DNA of 64,000 nt from Fulvivirga imtechensis AK7 (lineage in GTDB: Bacteria > Bacteroidota > Bacteroidia > Cytophagales > Cyclobacteriaceae), in the NCBI RefSeq assembly GCF_000331535.1, contig NZ_AMZN01000081.1, positions 1 to 64,000 of the forward strand, written 5' to 3'. A model generated the notes under the pieces. It was not told where the DNA came from, made no database searches, and saw nothing but the letters and a program-made list of their open reading frames with translations. Made by a program: the position numbers and the translations under genes. This document shows, piece by piece, positions 43,276-52,092 of the stretch. How positions within the stretch are numbered: position 1 is the first letter of the stretch; every line of letters starts with the position of its first letter.

Positions 43276-45438
43276 ATGAATAGATATTTTACCATTATTG
43301 CTTTTTGCTTATCATTTTCTGCCATTAATGCTCAGTCTTTGATTTCCGGTGTGGTTACTGACCAGAAGGGTGGAGCGATCATAGGCGCCAATGTTTTTAT
43401 TGCAGAAACCTATGATGGAGCATCAACTGATACCAATGGCAGATTTCGCTTTACCACTACTGAAACGGGCTCCCACCAGCTAAAAGTTACTGTTATAGGT
43501 TATGCGAACTACGAAGAGAAGTTGGTACTACCGATCGAGAAACTGGAAGTAAGTATAAAAATGGTTGAAAGTATCAACCAGCTTGAGGCAGTGGTTATCA
43601 CTGCGGGCTCTTTTACGGCCGGGGAAGAAAAAAGCCGGGAAGTGCTAAAGCCCTTGGATATAGTGACAACAGCCGGGGCTACAGCGGATATTCCCGGTGC
43701 ACTAAATACCCTTCCTGGCACTCAAAAGGTTGGTGAAACAGGAAGACTGTTTGTCAGAGGAGGAGAGGGATATGAAACAAAAACTTTTATAGACGGGCTT
43801 GAGGTAATGGGCGCCTACTCACCTTCTGCCCCGAATACACCAAGCCGAAGTCGGTTCTCTCCATTTATGTTCAGTGGTACCAGCTTTAGTACCGGTGGGT
43901 ATTCGGCCGAATACGGACAAGCGCTTTCATCGGCTTTAATCCTGAAAAGCAAAGATGTGCCGGAGGAAACCCGCACAGATATCTCGCTTATGTCTGTGGG
44001 AGCAGATGTTTCACATAGTCATGCCCTAAGTAAGGGTGCCGTGGCCGGAAAACTTCAATATACCAATCTCACCCCATATTTTGAGGCCGTCAGTCAGAAG
44101 ATGAAGTGGGATGAAGCCCCTCGGTCTGCAGACGGTAATGTTATGTTCAGGAAGGAATTAAAAAAGGGTGATATGCTGAAGCTGTACACAAACTTCAGTT
44201 GGTCAGACTTCACCGTTTACCAGTCCGGGATCTTACCTCAGGATATTGATGACAGGGTGGCGTTAACAAATTTTTATAACTACTTCAATACCAGTTACAG
44301 GAGTATTCTGAATGACCGCTGGACAATGCAATCGGGAGTTTCATATACCCGTAGCGAAGAGCAAACAAAGGTAAACCAGGACAATTATAAAGAAGCAGTG
44401 CAAGGACTTCATTTTAAATCGGTCTTTACTCATGATGCATCGGAAAAAGTGGCGCTCACTTTTGGTGCGGAGCATTTTACAGAGGACTATAATTTCGGAT
44501 ATCCGGGAGAGGCAGGCCTGGAACAAGATCTGAGCTTCGACAAAAACACCACAGCCGCATTTGGTGAAGCTGAGGTATATACTTCTAACAGATTTGTAGC
44601 AAGAGTTGGCATTAGGGGAGAGTACAACTCACTGCAGGAAGCAGGTTACTTTGCTCCGCGCACCTCGATGGCATTTAAAACCGGGGAGCATAGTCAACTA
44701 TCCGTTGCATATGGGGTGTTTAACCAGACAGGCACCAATGAGCTGATCAGAATCAGATCAGATCTGGAAGATGAAAGAGCGCAGCACTATATCATCAATT
44801 ATCAGCATGAGATCAAGGGGCGAACATTTCGGGTAGAAGGCTATTATAAAGATTATGACAACCTTATTAAGTTTGGTGACAACAATTTTGATCCTTCAGG
44901 TTATACTAATGATGGCAGTGGCTATGCCCGGGGACTTGACGTTTTCTGGAGGGATAATATAACTTTTAAAGGAGTGGATTACTGGCTCTCTTATTCTTTC
45001 CTGGATACTGAAAGAGACTATCGCAATTTTCCCTATCGGGTGAGGCCTCGCTTTGCATCAAAACACAATTTTTCGGCTGTTTTTAAATACTTTATCCGCT
45101 CGTTGAAAACTCAGGTCGGGGGCACTTACAGCTATACAAGTGGCCGGCCTTATCACAACCCAAACCTGGCAGGATTCAACACTGAGGAAACACCGGCTTA
45201 CCATGACCTGAGTATGAACTTCAGCTATTTGATGAAGACGAATGTCATTATCCACGCATCAGTGACTAACGTGCTTGGTATTGACAATGTGTTTGGGTAT
45301 GAAAGCAGCGCCCAGCGAGATGAAAACGGACAGTACGTGTTGCGTGCTATCAAGCAACCTGCACCCCGGTTTATATTCCTTGGTATATTTATCACCCTGT
45401 CAAAAAATAAATCTGTGAATCAATTGCCAGTGTTATAG
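43276..45438 (+). CDS. TonB-dependent outer-membrane receptor
   Basis: About 720 residues from the ATG at 43276, which gives a signal peptide (MNRYFTIIAFCLSFSAINAQ); the frame is open 12 codons earlier. A carboxypeptidase-regulatory-like domain (SGVVTDQKGGAIIGANVFIA, about 22-105) precedes the plug (VRGGEGYETKTFIDGLEV) and the beta-barrel, which ends in a C-terminal strand PRFIFLGIFITLS. It takes up an unknown substrate with TonB energy. The TPR and DUF2141 genes that follow form a set I recall from other Bacteroidota; a LytS/LytTR-like pair lies downstream. Confidence 0.94.
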   Translation: MNRYFTIIAFCLSFSAINAQSLISGVVTDQKGGAIIGANVFIAETYDGASTDTNGRFRFTTTETGSHQLKVTVIGYANYEEKLVLPIEKLEVSIKMVESINQLEAVVITAGSFTAGEEKSREVLKPLDIVTTAGATADIPGALNTLPGTQKVGETGRLFVRGGEGYETKTFIDGLEVMGAYSPSAPNTPSRSRFSPFMFSGTSFSTGGYSAEYGQALSSALILKSKDVPEETRTDISLMSVGADVSHSHALSKGAVAGKLQYTNLTPYFEAVSQKMKWDEAPRSADGNVMFRKELKKGDMLKLYTNFSWSDFTVYQSGILPQDIDDRVALTNFYNYFNTSYRSILNDRWTMQSGVSYTRSEEQTKVNQDNYKEAVQGLHFKSVFTHDASEKVALTFGAEHFTEDYNFGYPGEAGLEQDLSFDKNTTAAFGEAEVYTSNRFVARVGIRGEYNSLQEAGYFAPRTSMAFKTGEHSQLSVAYGVFNQTGTNELIRIRSDLEDERAQHYIINYQHEIKGRTFRVEGYYKDYDNLIKFGDNNFDPSGYTNDGSGYARGLDVFWRDNITFKGVDYWLSYSFLDTERDYRNFPYRVRPRFASKHNFSAVFKYFIRSLKTQVGGTYSYTSGRPYHNPNLAGFNTEETPAYHDLSMNFSYLMKTNVIIHASVTNVLGIDNVFGYESSAQRDENGQYVLRAIKQPAPRFIFLGIFITLSKNKSVNQLPVL

Positions 45439-45560
45439 GAAGTCTGAAACCGTAGCGCAGCGGAGGTTCACGAGGGAATGTGGGCATGGTTGCGTGTATG
45501 AGTAAATCTGAAATAGGAAATAGTAAATAGGAAAACCAGAAACAAGCAACCAGAAAAATT

Positions 45561-46196
45561 ATGAAAACTGCACTATTATCATTGATGATGCTGCTGTGGA
45601 TACAGCTAGCTCAGGCCAACAAATACGAAAAGGTCATGTTGGAGGCCATTGAATCACTCTACCAGGCAGACAGCATAAGCCAATACCAGGAAGTGATCAA
45701 CAAATTTGACAGAATTGCTGCCAGAGAAGCGGATAAGTGGGAACCGCTTTACTATGCAGGCTTTGGGTATGTAATGATGGCGAATAAAAGTCAGCAGGCC
45801 TCTATTAAAGACCAATATTTGGATTTGGCCATGAGGAAGGTGAACAAAGCACTTGATTTGGCCCCCGGGGAGTCAGAGCTAATGGCTTTGGAAGGATTCA
45901 TTCATATGATCCGTGTTACTGTTGATCCGGCAGTACGAGGACAGCAGTATGCACCACTAAGCATGCAGGCATTTGGAAAAGCCATAGCGCATAACCCTGA
46001 CAACCCAAGGGCGCTATACCTGATGGGCCAAATGGAGTATGGCACGGCACAGTTTTTTGGGGCGGATACCAGTGAAGCCTGTGGTAAGCTGAAGTCCGCA
46101 GTTGAAAAATTTAGCACCTATATATCAGACAATCCACTCGCGCCCACCTGGGGGAAGAAAGGGGCAGAGTCATCGGCAGAAAGATGCGGAAAGTGA
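45561..46196 (+). CDS. Exported TPR-like protein
   Basis: A 211-residue protein with a signal peptide (MKTALLSLMMLLWIQLAQA) and helical pairs reminiscent of tetratricopeptide repeats, for example YLDLAMRKVNKALDLAPGESELMALEGFI and AFGKAIAHNPDNPRALYLMGQM. Probably periplasmic and a partner of the TonB receptor gene 120 bp upstream. Its stop codon lies within the first unit of a heptamer array that fills the whole spacer to the next gene. Confidence 0.85.
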   Translation: MKTALLSLMMLLWIQLAQANKYEKVMLEAIESLYQADSISQYQEVINKFDRIAAREADKWEPLYYAGFGYVMMANKSQQASIKDQYLDLAMRKVNKALDLAPGESELMALEGFIHMIRVTVDPAVRGQQYAPLSMQAFGKAIAHNPDNPRALYLMGQMEYGTAQFFGADTSEACGKLKSAVEKFSTYISDNPLAPTWGKKGAESSAERCGK

Positions 46197-46350
46197 TTAG
46201 TGATTAGTGATTTACGATTTACGAAGTACGAAGTACGAATTAACCATTAACCATTAACCATTAACCATTAACCATTAACCAATAACCAATAACCATTAAC
46301 CATTAACCATTAACCAATAACCAATAACCATTAACCATTAACCATTAACA
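46193..46350. repeat. Phased heptamer array filling an intergenic spacer
   Basis: About 22 units of 7 bp run without a phase break from the stop codon region of the TPR gene to two bases before the ATG of the DUF2141 gene. In order the unit types are GTGATTA (twice), GTGATTT, ACGATTT, ACGAAGT (twice), ACGAATT, then AACCATT with blocks of AACCAAT. Each type differs from the next by only a few bases, so the array looks like a record of slippage and drift. There are no spacers, so it is not a CRISPR array. Confidence 0.9.
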
Positions 46351-46352
46351 CA

Positions 46353-46781
46353 ATGAAAACACTATTATTTATTGCAGTGTTCTTAGCTGCCGGGGTGCTG
46401 AATGCACAGAGTAACGATACCCAAAGGCTAGTTAAGCTGACGGTAGAAGTAGAGGGTGAATTACCTTCCAGGGGAAAGCTATTATTAACGCTTTTTGATT
46501 CGGAAGCCGCGTGGCTTAAGAAAGAGGTGAAGGCCATGTCAATTGACGTGACATCAACAAAAGATTATGTATTCGAAATTGAAGGTTTGCCGGTCGGGAC
46601 ATATGCTGTTTCCATTATTCATGATGAAAATAATAATGGAAAGCTGGATATGGGTGTGATGGGGCCTGAGGAGGGGTATGGCTTCTCAAACAATGCCAGG
46701 AGTATGTTCGGACCTGCGCCTTTTCACAAAGCAGCTATGGAAGTGCCCGAAGACACCAAAACAACAATTCAAATTAAATAA
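46353..46781 (+). CDS. DUF2141 exported protein
   Basis: A 142-residue protein with a signal peptide (MKTLLFIAVFLAAGVLNAQ) and the DUF2141 pattern, including VGTYAVSIIHDENNNGKLD and EGYGFSNNARSMFGPAPF. A small beta-sandwich in the periplasm or outer membrane is expected; function unknown. It follows the TonB receptor and TPR genes. Its start lies two bases after the heptamer array, so its ribosome-loading region is made of repeat units. Confidence 0.92.
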   Translation: MKTLLFIAVFLAAGVLNAQSNDTQRLVKLTVEVEGELPSRGKLLLTLFDSEAAWLKKEVKAMSIDVTSTKDYVFEIEGLPVGTYAVSIIHDENNNGKLDMGVMGPEEGYGFSNNARSMFGPAPFHKAAMEVPEDTKTTIQIK

Positions 46782-47327
46782 TGTGAAATGCTTGAAAAAG
46801 GCAGTAATCCGATCCCGAAAAAAGCCTTAAAAAAGCTTTCGGGAGAAGGATCTTCCTAAGTTGTTGGTAGTATCCTTGAACTTAGTAAGGTTCTTCGTGC
46901 CTTCCGAGGCAAGTTCGGGGATCTTAAAAACAGGTTTTTAGGTTATTTTTGAATACGAATACAATTTAATCGGTTCTACTATATCGAACTCACATTAAAT
47001 AAATAACGAATCGAAGAATTAGCGTCATCGGTAACGAAGTACGGCAATCACCTCTTAAGTACGTTAAAGAAGAGGGGATTGCCGCACTTCGTTCGCAATG
47101 ACGATGAGTCGTGAGTTTTCTTACAAACATTAGTTAAGTCTGACTTCAATAAGAGGGATTGTCAACATGGAGGCATCTTTCAAAGACATTTTATCTTTGA
47201 TTCTTAGTGAGGCCCCTCTTTTTAGAGGTACTAAATACGGGTGCATATAATTTTTGTGCCCGGCAGGGTGGAGGGATGTCTTTGTTTTATAGTATATTGG
47301 ATTTTTTGACAATAATTTAAGTCTTTA
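46782..47327. other. Repeat-containing intergenic region
   Basis: No gene seen. It holds a small hairpin repeat (46813-46844, TCCCGAAAAAAG pairing with CTTTCGGGA), a degenerate block at 46845-46915 related to 38546-38632, the hairpin element at 47023-47103 and a fragment of the MITE-like family near 47111-47131. The promoter of the kinase gene at 47328 should be in the last 100 bp. Confidence 0.5.
47023..47103. repeat. 81-bp imperfect palindromic element
   Basis: CGTCATCGGTAACGAAGTAC with GGCAATC and CCTCTT on the left pairs with AAGAGG, GATTGCC and ACTTCGTTCGCAATGACG on the right. A related but shorter hairpin occurs at 26809-26881. It would fold into a long stem in RNA from either strand. 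Confidence 0.6.
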
Positions 47328-48350
47328 ATGATCACTTTTCCAAAAGAAAAAGCGTTTTGGGTCCGGCAGGGTAAGGATCTGTTGGTTATTTTTTTTCTAA
47401 GTCTTCCATTCGCCTACATAGTATGTCAAAGCTGCATACACGACACCGATAGGTTTTTGAAGCTGATTGTCATTAACTTTTGTGTTTGGGCAATTTTGTG
47501 GAAAGGGAATGAAGCTACAAACAACTTAGTGGATAAGTATTATAGTTGGTTGCAGCACCCGGGAAAAAGGCTGATAGCAGGTGTCCTTGCGCATGCTGTT
47601 TTTACTGCAATAGCAATTACAGGTATTTTCTACTTTTTTAAGTTCGTTTGGGATATCCATTTAGGATCTTTTCAATGGACACTCCTAATTTCCATAATAG
47701 TTACAATGGCCATATCCCTGGTGCTTCACAGCATATCTTTTCTGAAATCGTGGCGAACACTGGCGGTGGAAAGTGAGCGAATGAAAAAGGAAGTGATCAG
47801 CTCAAAGTACGAGTCGCTGAAAAACCAGGTGAACCCACATTTTCTATTCAACAGCCTCAATGCCCTGAGCAACCTGGTATATGAAGATCAGGACCAGGCT
47901 GTGAAATTTATTAAAAAACTGTCTGATGTCTACAGGTATGTGCTGGAATCGCGCGATAAAGACCTGGTGGAGTTAAGTACAGAACTGAAATTCGCGGAGT
48001 CTTACCTTTTTCTGCAAAAGATCAGGTATGGAGAAAGTCTCATTACGTCTATTGATGTGCGAAATACGGATCATTATAACATTCCGCCACTTGCGCTTCA
48101 GATGTTGTTGGAAAACGCCATTAAACATAATGTGATATCAGCAGACGAACCACTACATATGAGCCTATACCTGGAAGATGGATATTTAATGGTGGTAAAT
48201 AACCTCCAAAAAAAGAATATTATCAAAGGAGAGTCATCAGAAATAGGTTTGTCAAATATTAAGGAGCGGTATTCATTTTTGACTGACCGGCCGGTGACAA
48301 TAAGCAATAAAAACCAGAACTTTGCTGTCGGACTACCCTTGCTAAAGTAG
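47328..48350 (+). CDS. LytS/YehU-type sensor histidine kinase
   Basis: A 340-residue membrane kinase of the His_kinase (PF06580) type. Four hydrophobic segments (about 15-140) precede the phosphoacceptor His171 in NQVNPHFLFNSLNALSNL, and a short HATPase follows with LLENAIKHN and GLSNIKERY. It lies 6 bp before a LytTR-type regulator gene and forms a two-component system with it. Its place behind the TonB receptor/DUF2141 set suggests, by context only, a role in controlling that transport locus. Confidence 0.94.
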   Translation: MITFPKEKAFWVRQGKDLLVIFFLSLPFAYIVCQSCIHDTDRFLKLIVINFCVWAILWKGNEATNNLVDKYYSWLQHPGKRLIAGVLAHAVFTAIAITGIFYFFKFVWDIHLGSFQWTLLISIIVTMAISLVLHSISFLKSWRTLAVESERMKKEVISSKYESLKNQVNPHFLFNSLNALSNLVYEDQDQAVKFIKKLSDVYRYVLESRDKDLVELSTELKFAESYLFLQKIRYGESLITSIDVRNTDHYNIPPLALQMLLENAIKHNVISADEPLHMSLYLEDGYLMVVNNLQKKNIIKGESSEIGLSNIKERYSFLTDRPVTISNKNQNFAVGLPLLK

Positions 48351-48356
48351 ATAGAT

Positions 48357-49121
48357 ATGGATGTATTGATCATTGAAGATGAACGGCCGGCAGCTACAAG
48401 ATTAGAGAGGTTGCTTAAAAACCATAACAATCAAATCAACATCCTCAATAAAATTGACTCGGTCAAAAAAGCTGTACAATGGTTGCGATTACCTGGAAAT
48501 CAACCACAACTGATCTTTATGGATATCCAGTTGGCGGATGGTCTAAGCTTTGAAATTTTCGAGCATGTAGATATTGAAGCACCTGTGATATTTACCACTG
48601 CCTTTGATGAATATGCCCTAAAAGCGTTCAAGGTAAACAGCATTGATTACCTGTTAAAACCTGTCGATGAGGAAGAACTGGCCGGAGCTTTTGAAAAGCT
48701 GGAGCGGCTTGCTCTAAACCACCACCCAAGAATAAACGTGATGGAGCAAATTAACGAAGCCATGGCTATGCTCACTAATAAATACAAAAGCAGGTTTGTT
48801 ATAAAAGTAGGGGAGCACATCAAGTCTATCGCGGTGGATGATATCCAATACTTCTTTAGTCGTGATAAGGCGTCCTTTTGCTGTACGTTCGATGCAAAAA
48901 ATCATTTATTGGACTATTCGTTGGAGCAAATAGAGGCAATGGTAGACCCCGGTAGGTTTTTTAGGATCAACAGGCAATATCTTATTTCATTAAATGCTAT
49001 TAATGACATCATTAGCTACTCCAACAGCAGGCTCAAAATAATATTAAACCATTGCTCTGATCAGGGTGTGATCGTAAGCCGCGACAGGGTAAATGATTTT
49101 AAGAACTGGCTGGACAGGTAA
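48357..49121 (+). CDS. LytTR-family response regulator
   Basis: A 254-residue regulator. The receiver domain (1-120) has IIEDE, the phosphoacceptor Asp56 in IFMDIQLADG and a conserved Lys in DYLLKPV. The C-terminal LytTR DNA-binding domain (about 148-250) has FVIKVGEHIKSIAVDDIQYF and FRINRQYLISLNAI. Partner of the kinase encoded 6 bp upstream. Confidence 0.95.
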   Translation: MDVLIIEDERPAATRLERLLKNHNNQINILNKIDSVKKAVQWLRLPGNQPQLIFMDIQLADGLSFEIFEHVDIEAPVIFTTAFDEYALKAFKVNSIDYLLKPVDEEELAGAFEKLERLALNHHPRINVMEQINEAMAMLTNKYKSRFVIKVGEHIKSIAVDDIQYFFSRDKASFCCTFDAKNHLLDYSLEQIEAMVDPGRFFRINRQYLISLNAINDIISYSNSRLKIILNHCSDQGVIVSRDRVNDFKNWLDR

Positions 49122-49215
49122 GTGAACCGGATTGTCTTTCAAAATTTTTTTTGTGGTTTTGTGCCAATAGAATGTTCAGAATATTAAATTGTCCTGATTT
49201 TATCTTTCAAGAGGT

Positions 49216-50007
49216 ATGGTGAAAATTAGCGAAGTAACCTGCGTCAATTGCGGTATGCAGTCAGGCAGCAACTTTTGTGGTAATTGTGGTCAAAAAACGG
49301 CCGTTAAGCAATTGAAATGGGGGACACTGTTTGGTGAGCTCAATCAGCGCGTGCTGGGGATGGATAATAAGTTTGTAAAGACCATAAGAGACCTGACCAT
49401 TAGGCCGGAGCAGGTAATTTCATCTTTTATAGGCGGAAACAGAGTAAAATATATTGGTCCTATTGGGTATTATTTCATTCTGATTACTGTCTACGTTCTC
49501 ATCGTGTCGATATTTAAAATCGACATGATCAGGTTCACTCAAGGAACAAAAGAGTTAATGACACCTCTTGGAGCTGATATGGAAGAGGGTGTAGGTTTGC
49601 AAAGATTTATAATGGGGCATATGAAGGTTCTATCATTTATGATTATGCCATTTTTTGTTGCAGCCAATTACCTTCTTTTCCTAAAAAAAGGATATAATAT
49701 AATTGAAACAGCCGTAGTGGCATTTTATGTACATGCCCACTCGCTTAATTATACCATTCTTGCTGTCTTATTTTTTCAACTCACCGACATTAATACCAAC
49801 TATTCCATGTTGGTGGTTACACTACTATATATGGGATTTGCCTATTCCAGATTTTATACGGGCAACAGATTATGGTCTTTTGTAAAGGGTATTCTAACTT
49901 ATTTTATTGGACTTCTACTTGTAATGATACTGGTCATGATTATCACAGTTATTGTGGCTTTTATAAATCCCGAATTAGTAAAAAGCATTATACAGCTTAA
50001 GGATTAG
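49216..50007 (+). CDS. DUF3667 membrane protein with zinc-ribbon N-terminus
   Basis: A 263-residue protein. The N-terminus has a four-Cys ribbon (CVNCGMQSGSNFCGNCGQK, about 9-27). The DUF3667 segment follows (LGMDNKFVKTIRDLTIRPEQV, then YIGPIGYYFI), and after it about five membrane helices. Function unknown; a common Bacteroidota family. It is convergent with the sigma-factor operon and overlaps its end by 11 bp. Confidence 0.93.
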   Translation: MVKISEVTCVNCGMQSGSNFCGNCGQKTAVKQLKWGTLFGELNQRVLGMDNKFVKTIRDLTIRPEQVISSFIGGNRVKYIGPIGYYFILITVYVLIVSIFKIDMIRFTQGTKELMTPLGADMEEGVGLQRFIMGHMKVLSFMIMPFFVAANYLLFLKKGYNIIETAVVAFYVHAHSLNYTILAVLFFQLTDINTNYSMLVVTLLYMGFAYSRFYTGNRLWSFVKGILTYFIGLLLVMILVMIITVIVAFINPELVKSIIQLKD

Positions 50008-50596
50008 TATCAAATTCATTGGATAGCTCCTGTAGCTTTTTCAATTCTTGGCCATACATAATTTGCGTGACTTTCCAGGCTACCAGGTAGCACGTAATTG
50101 TGATCAGTAGCACAGGTGCGATGGAGGATGTGCCCAACTCACTTAAAGAATAGCTGCCATATTCATAATAATAAGCATTTGAGCAATATAAAAGGTACAA
50201 GACAGCCGATAACGCCGGGATCAGAATTTTGTAAAGAATAATATAACCTTTAAGCCTTTTTATTACTTTCCGTATGGCTACCCCTATACCGCTGTCTTCA
50301 AAATCAAACTTATTGATTGTCAGATATTTAATCCGGTAGTGGATACCCAGTATGGTTGCAATTAAAATAAGCTCTCCGCTGATCATGAACCGGCTTTTTA
50401 ACCCCAGAGCAAAAGTAATAACAATAAAACCTGCTGTGGCTATGAGCATTAGTATTGCATCCCAAAGCATGTTTCTGTTGATCTTACCCACTGCACGCTT
50501 AGTTCTGATCTCAAATATGTCATTAAGGGTCGTTTTTGTATATTCTATTTTCGGGCTTTTAGTATTCCATGCCCTTTTAAGTTCGTCAAGTTCCAT
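49997..50596 (-). CDS. Membrane protein coupled to the sigma factor (possible anti-sigma)
   Basis: A 199-residue protein with a charged cytoplasmic start (MELDELKRAWNTKSPKIEY) and four membrane helices (about 45-65, 70-88, 117-135, 155-178). Its ATG overlaps the stop of the ECF sigma gene by one base. The coupling and the cytoplasmic N-terminus plus membrane anchor suggest it holds or modulates the sigma factor, although no classical zinc anti-sigma motif is present. Conserved Bacteroidota proteins with this build often sit behind sigma genes. Confidence 0.8.
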   Translation of the reverse strand: MELDELKRAWNTKSPKIEYTKTTLNDIFEIRTKRAVGKINRNMLWDAILMLIATAGFIVITFALGLKSRFMISGELILIATILGIHYRIKYLTINKFDFEDSGIGVAIRKVIKRLKGYIILYKILIPALSAVLYLLYCSNAYYYEYGSYSLSELGTSSIAPVLLITITCYLVAWKVTQIMYGQELKKLQELSNEFDTNP

Positions 50597-51075
50597 TATT
50601 GCGCAATTAGTATTTCTTTCAATTTCTTTTTGATCCTATTGAGTTTTACGCCAACATTACTTTCTGTCATTCCCATGATGTCGGCTGTCTCTTTATAAGA
50701 TTTCTCTTCCAGGTAGAGCATTACCAGGGCTTTATCTGTTTCCGATAAGGTATCGATGGCTGCTCTAAGGTTTTCAAATTCATAAGGATCAGTTTTCTCT
50801 ATCTGCTCTTGCTCTTGTATGTAAATGGCCTCTTCCTTTCTTTTATGCTTCTTTTTTATAGAAGAAATGGCAGTATATAAACTCACACGATACATCCAGG
50901 TAGTAACCTTGGCGTCACCCTTAAACCTTGGGTACCCCTGCCACAATTGAAGCAGAATTTCCTGAAAAAGGTCTTCATGATCATCTTGATTATCCGTATA
51001 TAAATGACATACCTTATGGATAATTTTCTGATGTTTTGCTATCAGGTCCAGAAATTCTTTTTCTTTTGATTTCAC
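50596..51075 (-). CDS. ECF sigma-70 factor
   Basis: A 159-residue sigma factor with region 2 (HEDLFQEILLQLWQGYPRFKG, VTTWMYRVSLYTAI) and region 4 (LSETDKALVMLYLEEKSYKE, IMGMTESNVGVKLNRIKKKL). It recruits RNA polymerase to a specific set of promoters, unknown here. First gene of an operon with the membrane protein that overlaps it. Confidence 0.95.
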   Translation of the reverse strand: MKSKEKEFLDLIAKHQKIIHKVCHLYTDNQDDHEDLFQEILLQLWQGYPRFKGDAKVTTWMYRVSLYTAISSIKKKHKRKEEAIYIQEQEQIEKTDPYEFENLRAAIDTLSETDKALVMLYLEEKSYKETADIMGMTESNVGVKLNRIKKKLKEILIAQ

Positions 51076-51223
51076 CTATTGTATGGATCTCCCGCGTAGA
51101 TCACTTGTGTAGATTGTGGTTAATTTCTTACAAAATTTATGAAAAAAATAAATTGCACTGTTTTGATACTGTTGGTATGGTTTTGGTTTTTACTGGATTT
51201 TATACGTAATTTAGCAAGTCAAT

Positions 51224-51697
51224 ATGCCAGTAACTGCCAAATTTAAACTTTTACTCCTTTTCTTGGTGGTTGTAATGGGCTTTTCCGTTACCCATGATGC
51301 TTACGCCCAATTTGAAGAGGAGGAAGCTAAAAATAGTCTTTTTTACTACAGTGGGTATGCCGGGGATGAAAAAATTGAGCTAAACCTTCAGATGGAAGAC
51401 AAACTTGTTTTTGGTTCCTACATCATGGAGCGTACCGGAGACCTCTTTATATTCAAGGGTACCCTTTCTACTGATCGCACTACTTTGGAGGTTCTGATTT
51501 TTGATGATCAGGACAAGTATGTAGCTTCCTTACAGGCAGATCTGATCTCTGAAGAGAATAGCTTTGCAAAGGAAATCAAGGGGCGGCTAATTCCCGTTAA
51601 TAAAGCAAAGCCTGTTGCGGTCAATCTCACAAAAATGGCGGAGCTGGCTAATGCCGCTTATCCGTTTGATACGCAAAGCTCCTATCTTGGAGAGTAA
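51224..51697 (+). CDS. Hypothetical exported protein
   Basis: A 157-residue protein with a signal peptide (residues 1-28, hydrophobic LLLLFLVVVMGFSV, cleavage near AYAQ). The mature part is beta-rich and acidic (GDEKIELNLQMEDKLVFGSY, DLFIFKGTLS). I do not recognise the family. Divergent from the sigma-factor operon, so it might be a target of that sigma factor, but there is no direct evidence. Confidence 0.75.
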   Translation: MPVTAKFKLLLLFLVVVMGFSVTHDAYAQFEEEEAKNSLFYYSGYAGDEKIELNLQMEDKLVFGSYIMERTGDLFIFKGTLSTDRTTLEVLIFDDQDKYVASLQADLISEENSFAKEIKGRLIPVNKAKPVAVNLTKMAELANAAYPFDTQSSYLGE

Positions 51698-51832
51698 GCT
51701 ACCCGTGCGAGTAAAGTTTCATGCGATTGTTGCTAATAAAATTTAATGGTTAATTTTTTTGTTAAAAAATATTGATATCCGTGTAACAAAATACTGACAT
51801 AACCAGTCTAAGTTATAAACAACCAAACCTTC

Positions 51833-52081
51833 ATGTTTAGTATAAAACATTTCAACCTGGAAAAAACATTGCTCCTGTCCCTGAGCTTTTCCATTCTTAT
51901 GGTTTCTTGTGTTTGCTGGGGCAGGATTATTTCTGAGCATTTTTCTGCCCGGGAGACACTTGTGGAAAGGCCATTAGCGCCTCAGGTAGAAGCCGCCAGG
52001 CAAGTAAAGGATCATGCTGTACTATTTTCAGGGGTGATGATCGTTATTTTGAGACACCTGCCTCTGGGGAGCGATGATTAA
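51833..52081 (+). CDS. Possible small membrane/lipoprotein
   Basis: An 82-codon frame with a hydrophobic, Cys-containing N-terminal stretch (LLLSLSFSILMVSCV) that could be a lipoprotein signal, then a charged middle and a second hydrophobic segment (VLFSGVMIVIL). No family was recognised. It fills the gap between two genes and ends 11 bp before the convergent MFS gene. It may be real or accidental. Confidence 0.4.
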   Translation: MFSIKHFNLEKTLLLSLSFSILMVSCVCWGRIISEHFSARETLVERPLAPQVEAARQVKDHAVLFSGVMIVILRHLPLGSDD

Positions 52082-52092
52082 AAGAGGCTTTC

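Noticed and set aside
46193-46350. CRISPR array
   Set aside because: Repeats are 7 bp and directly adjacent, with no unique spacers and no cas genes in the window.
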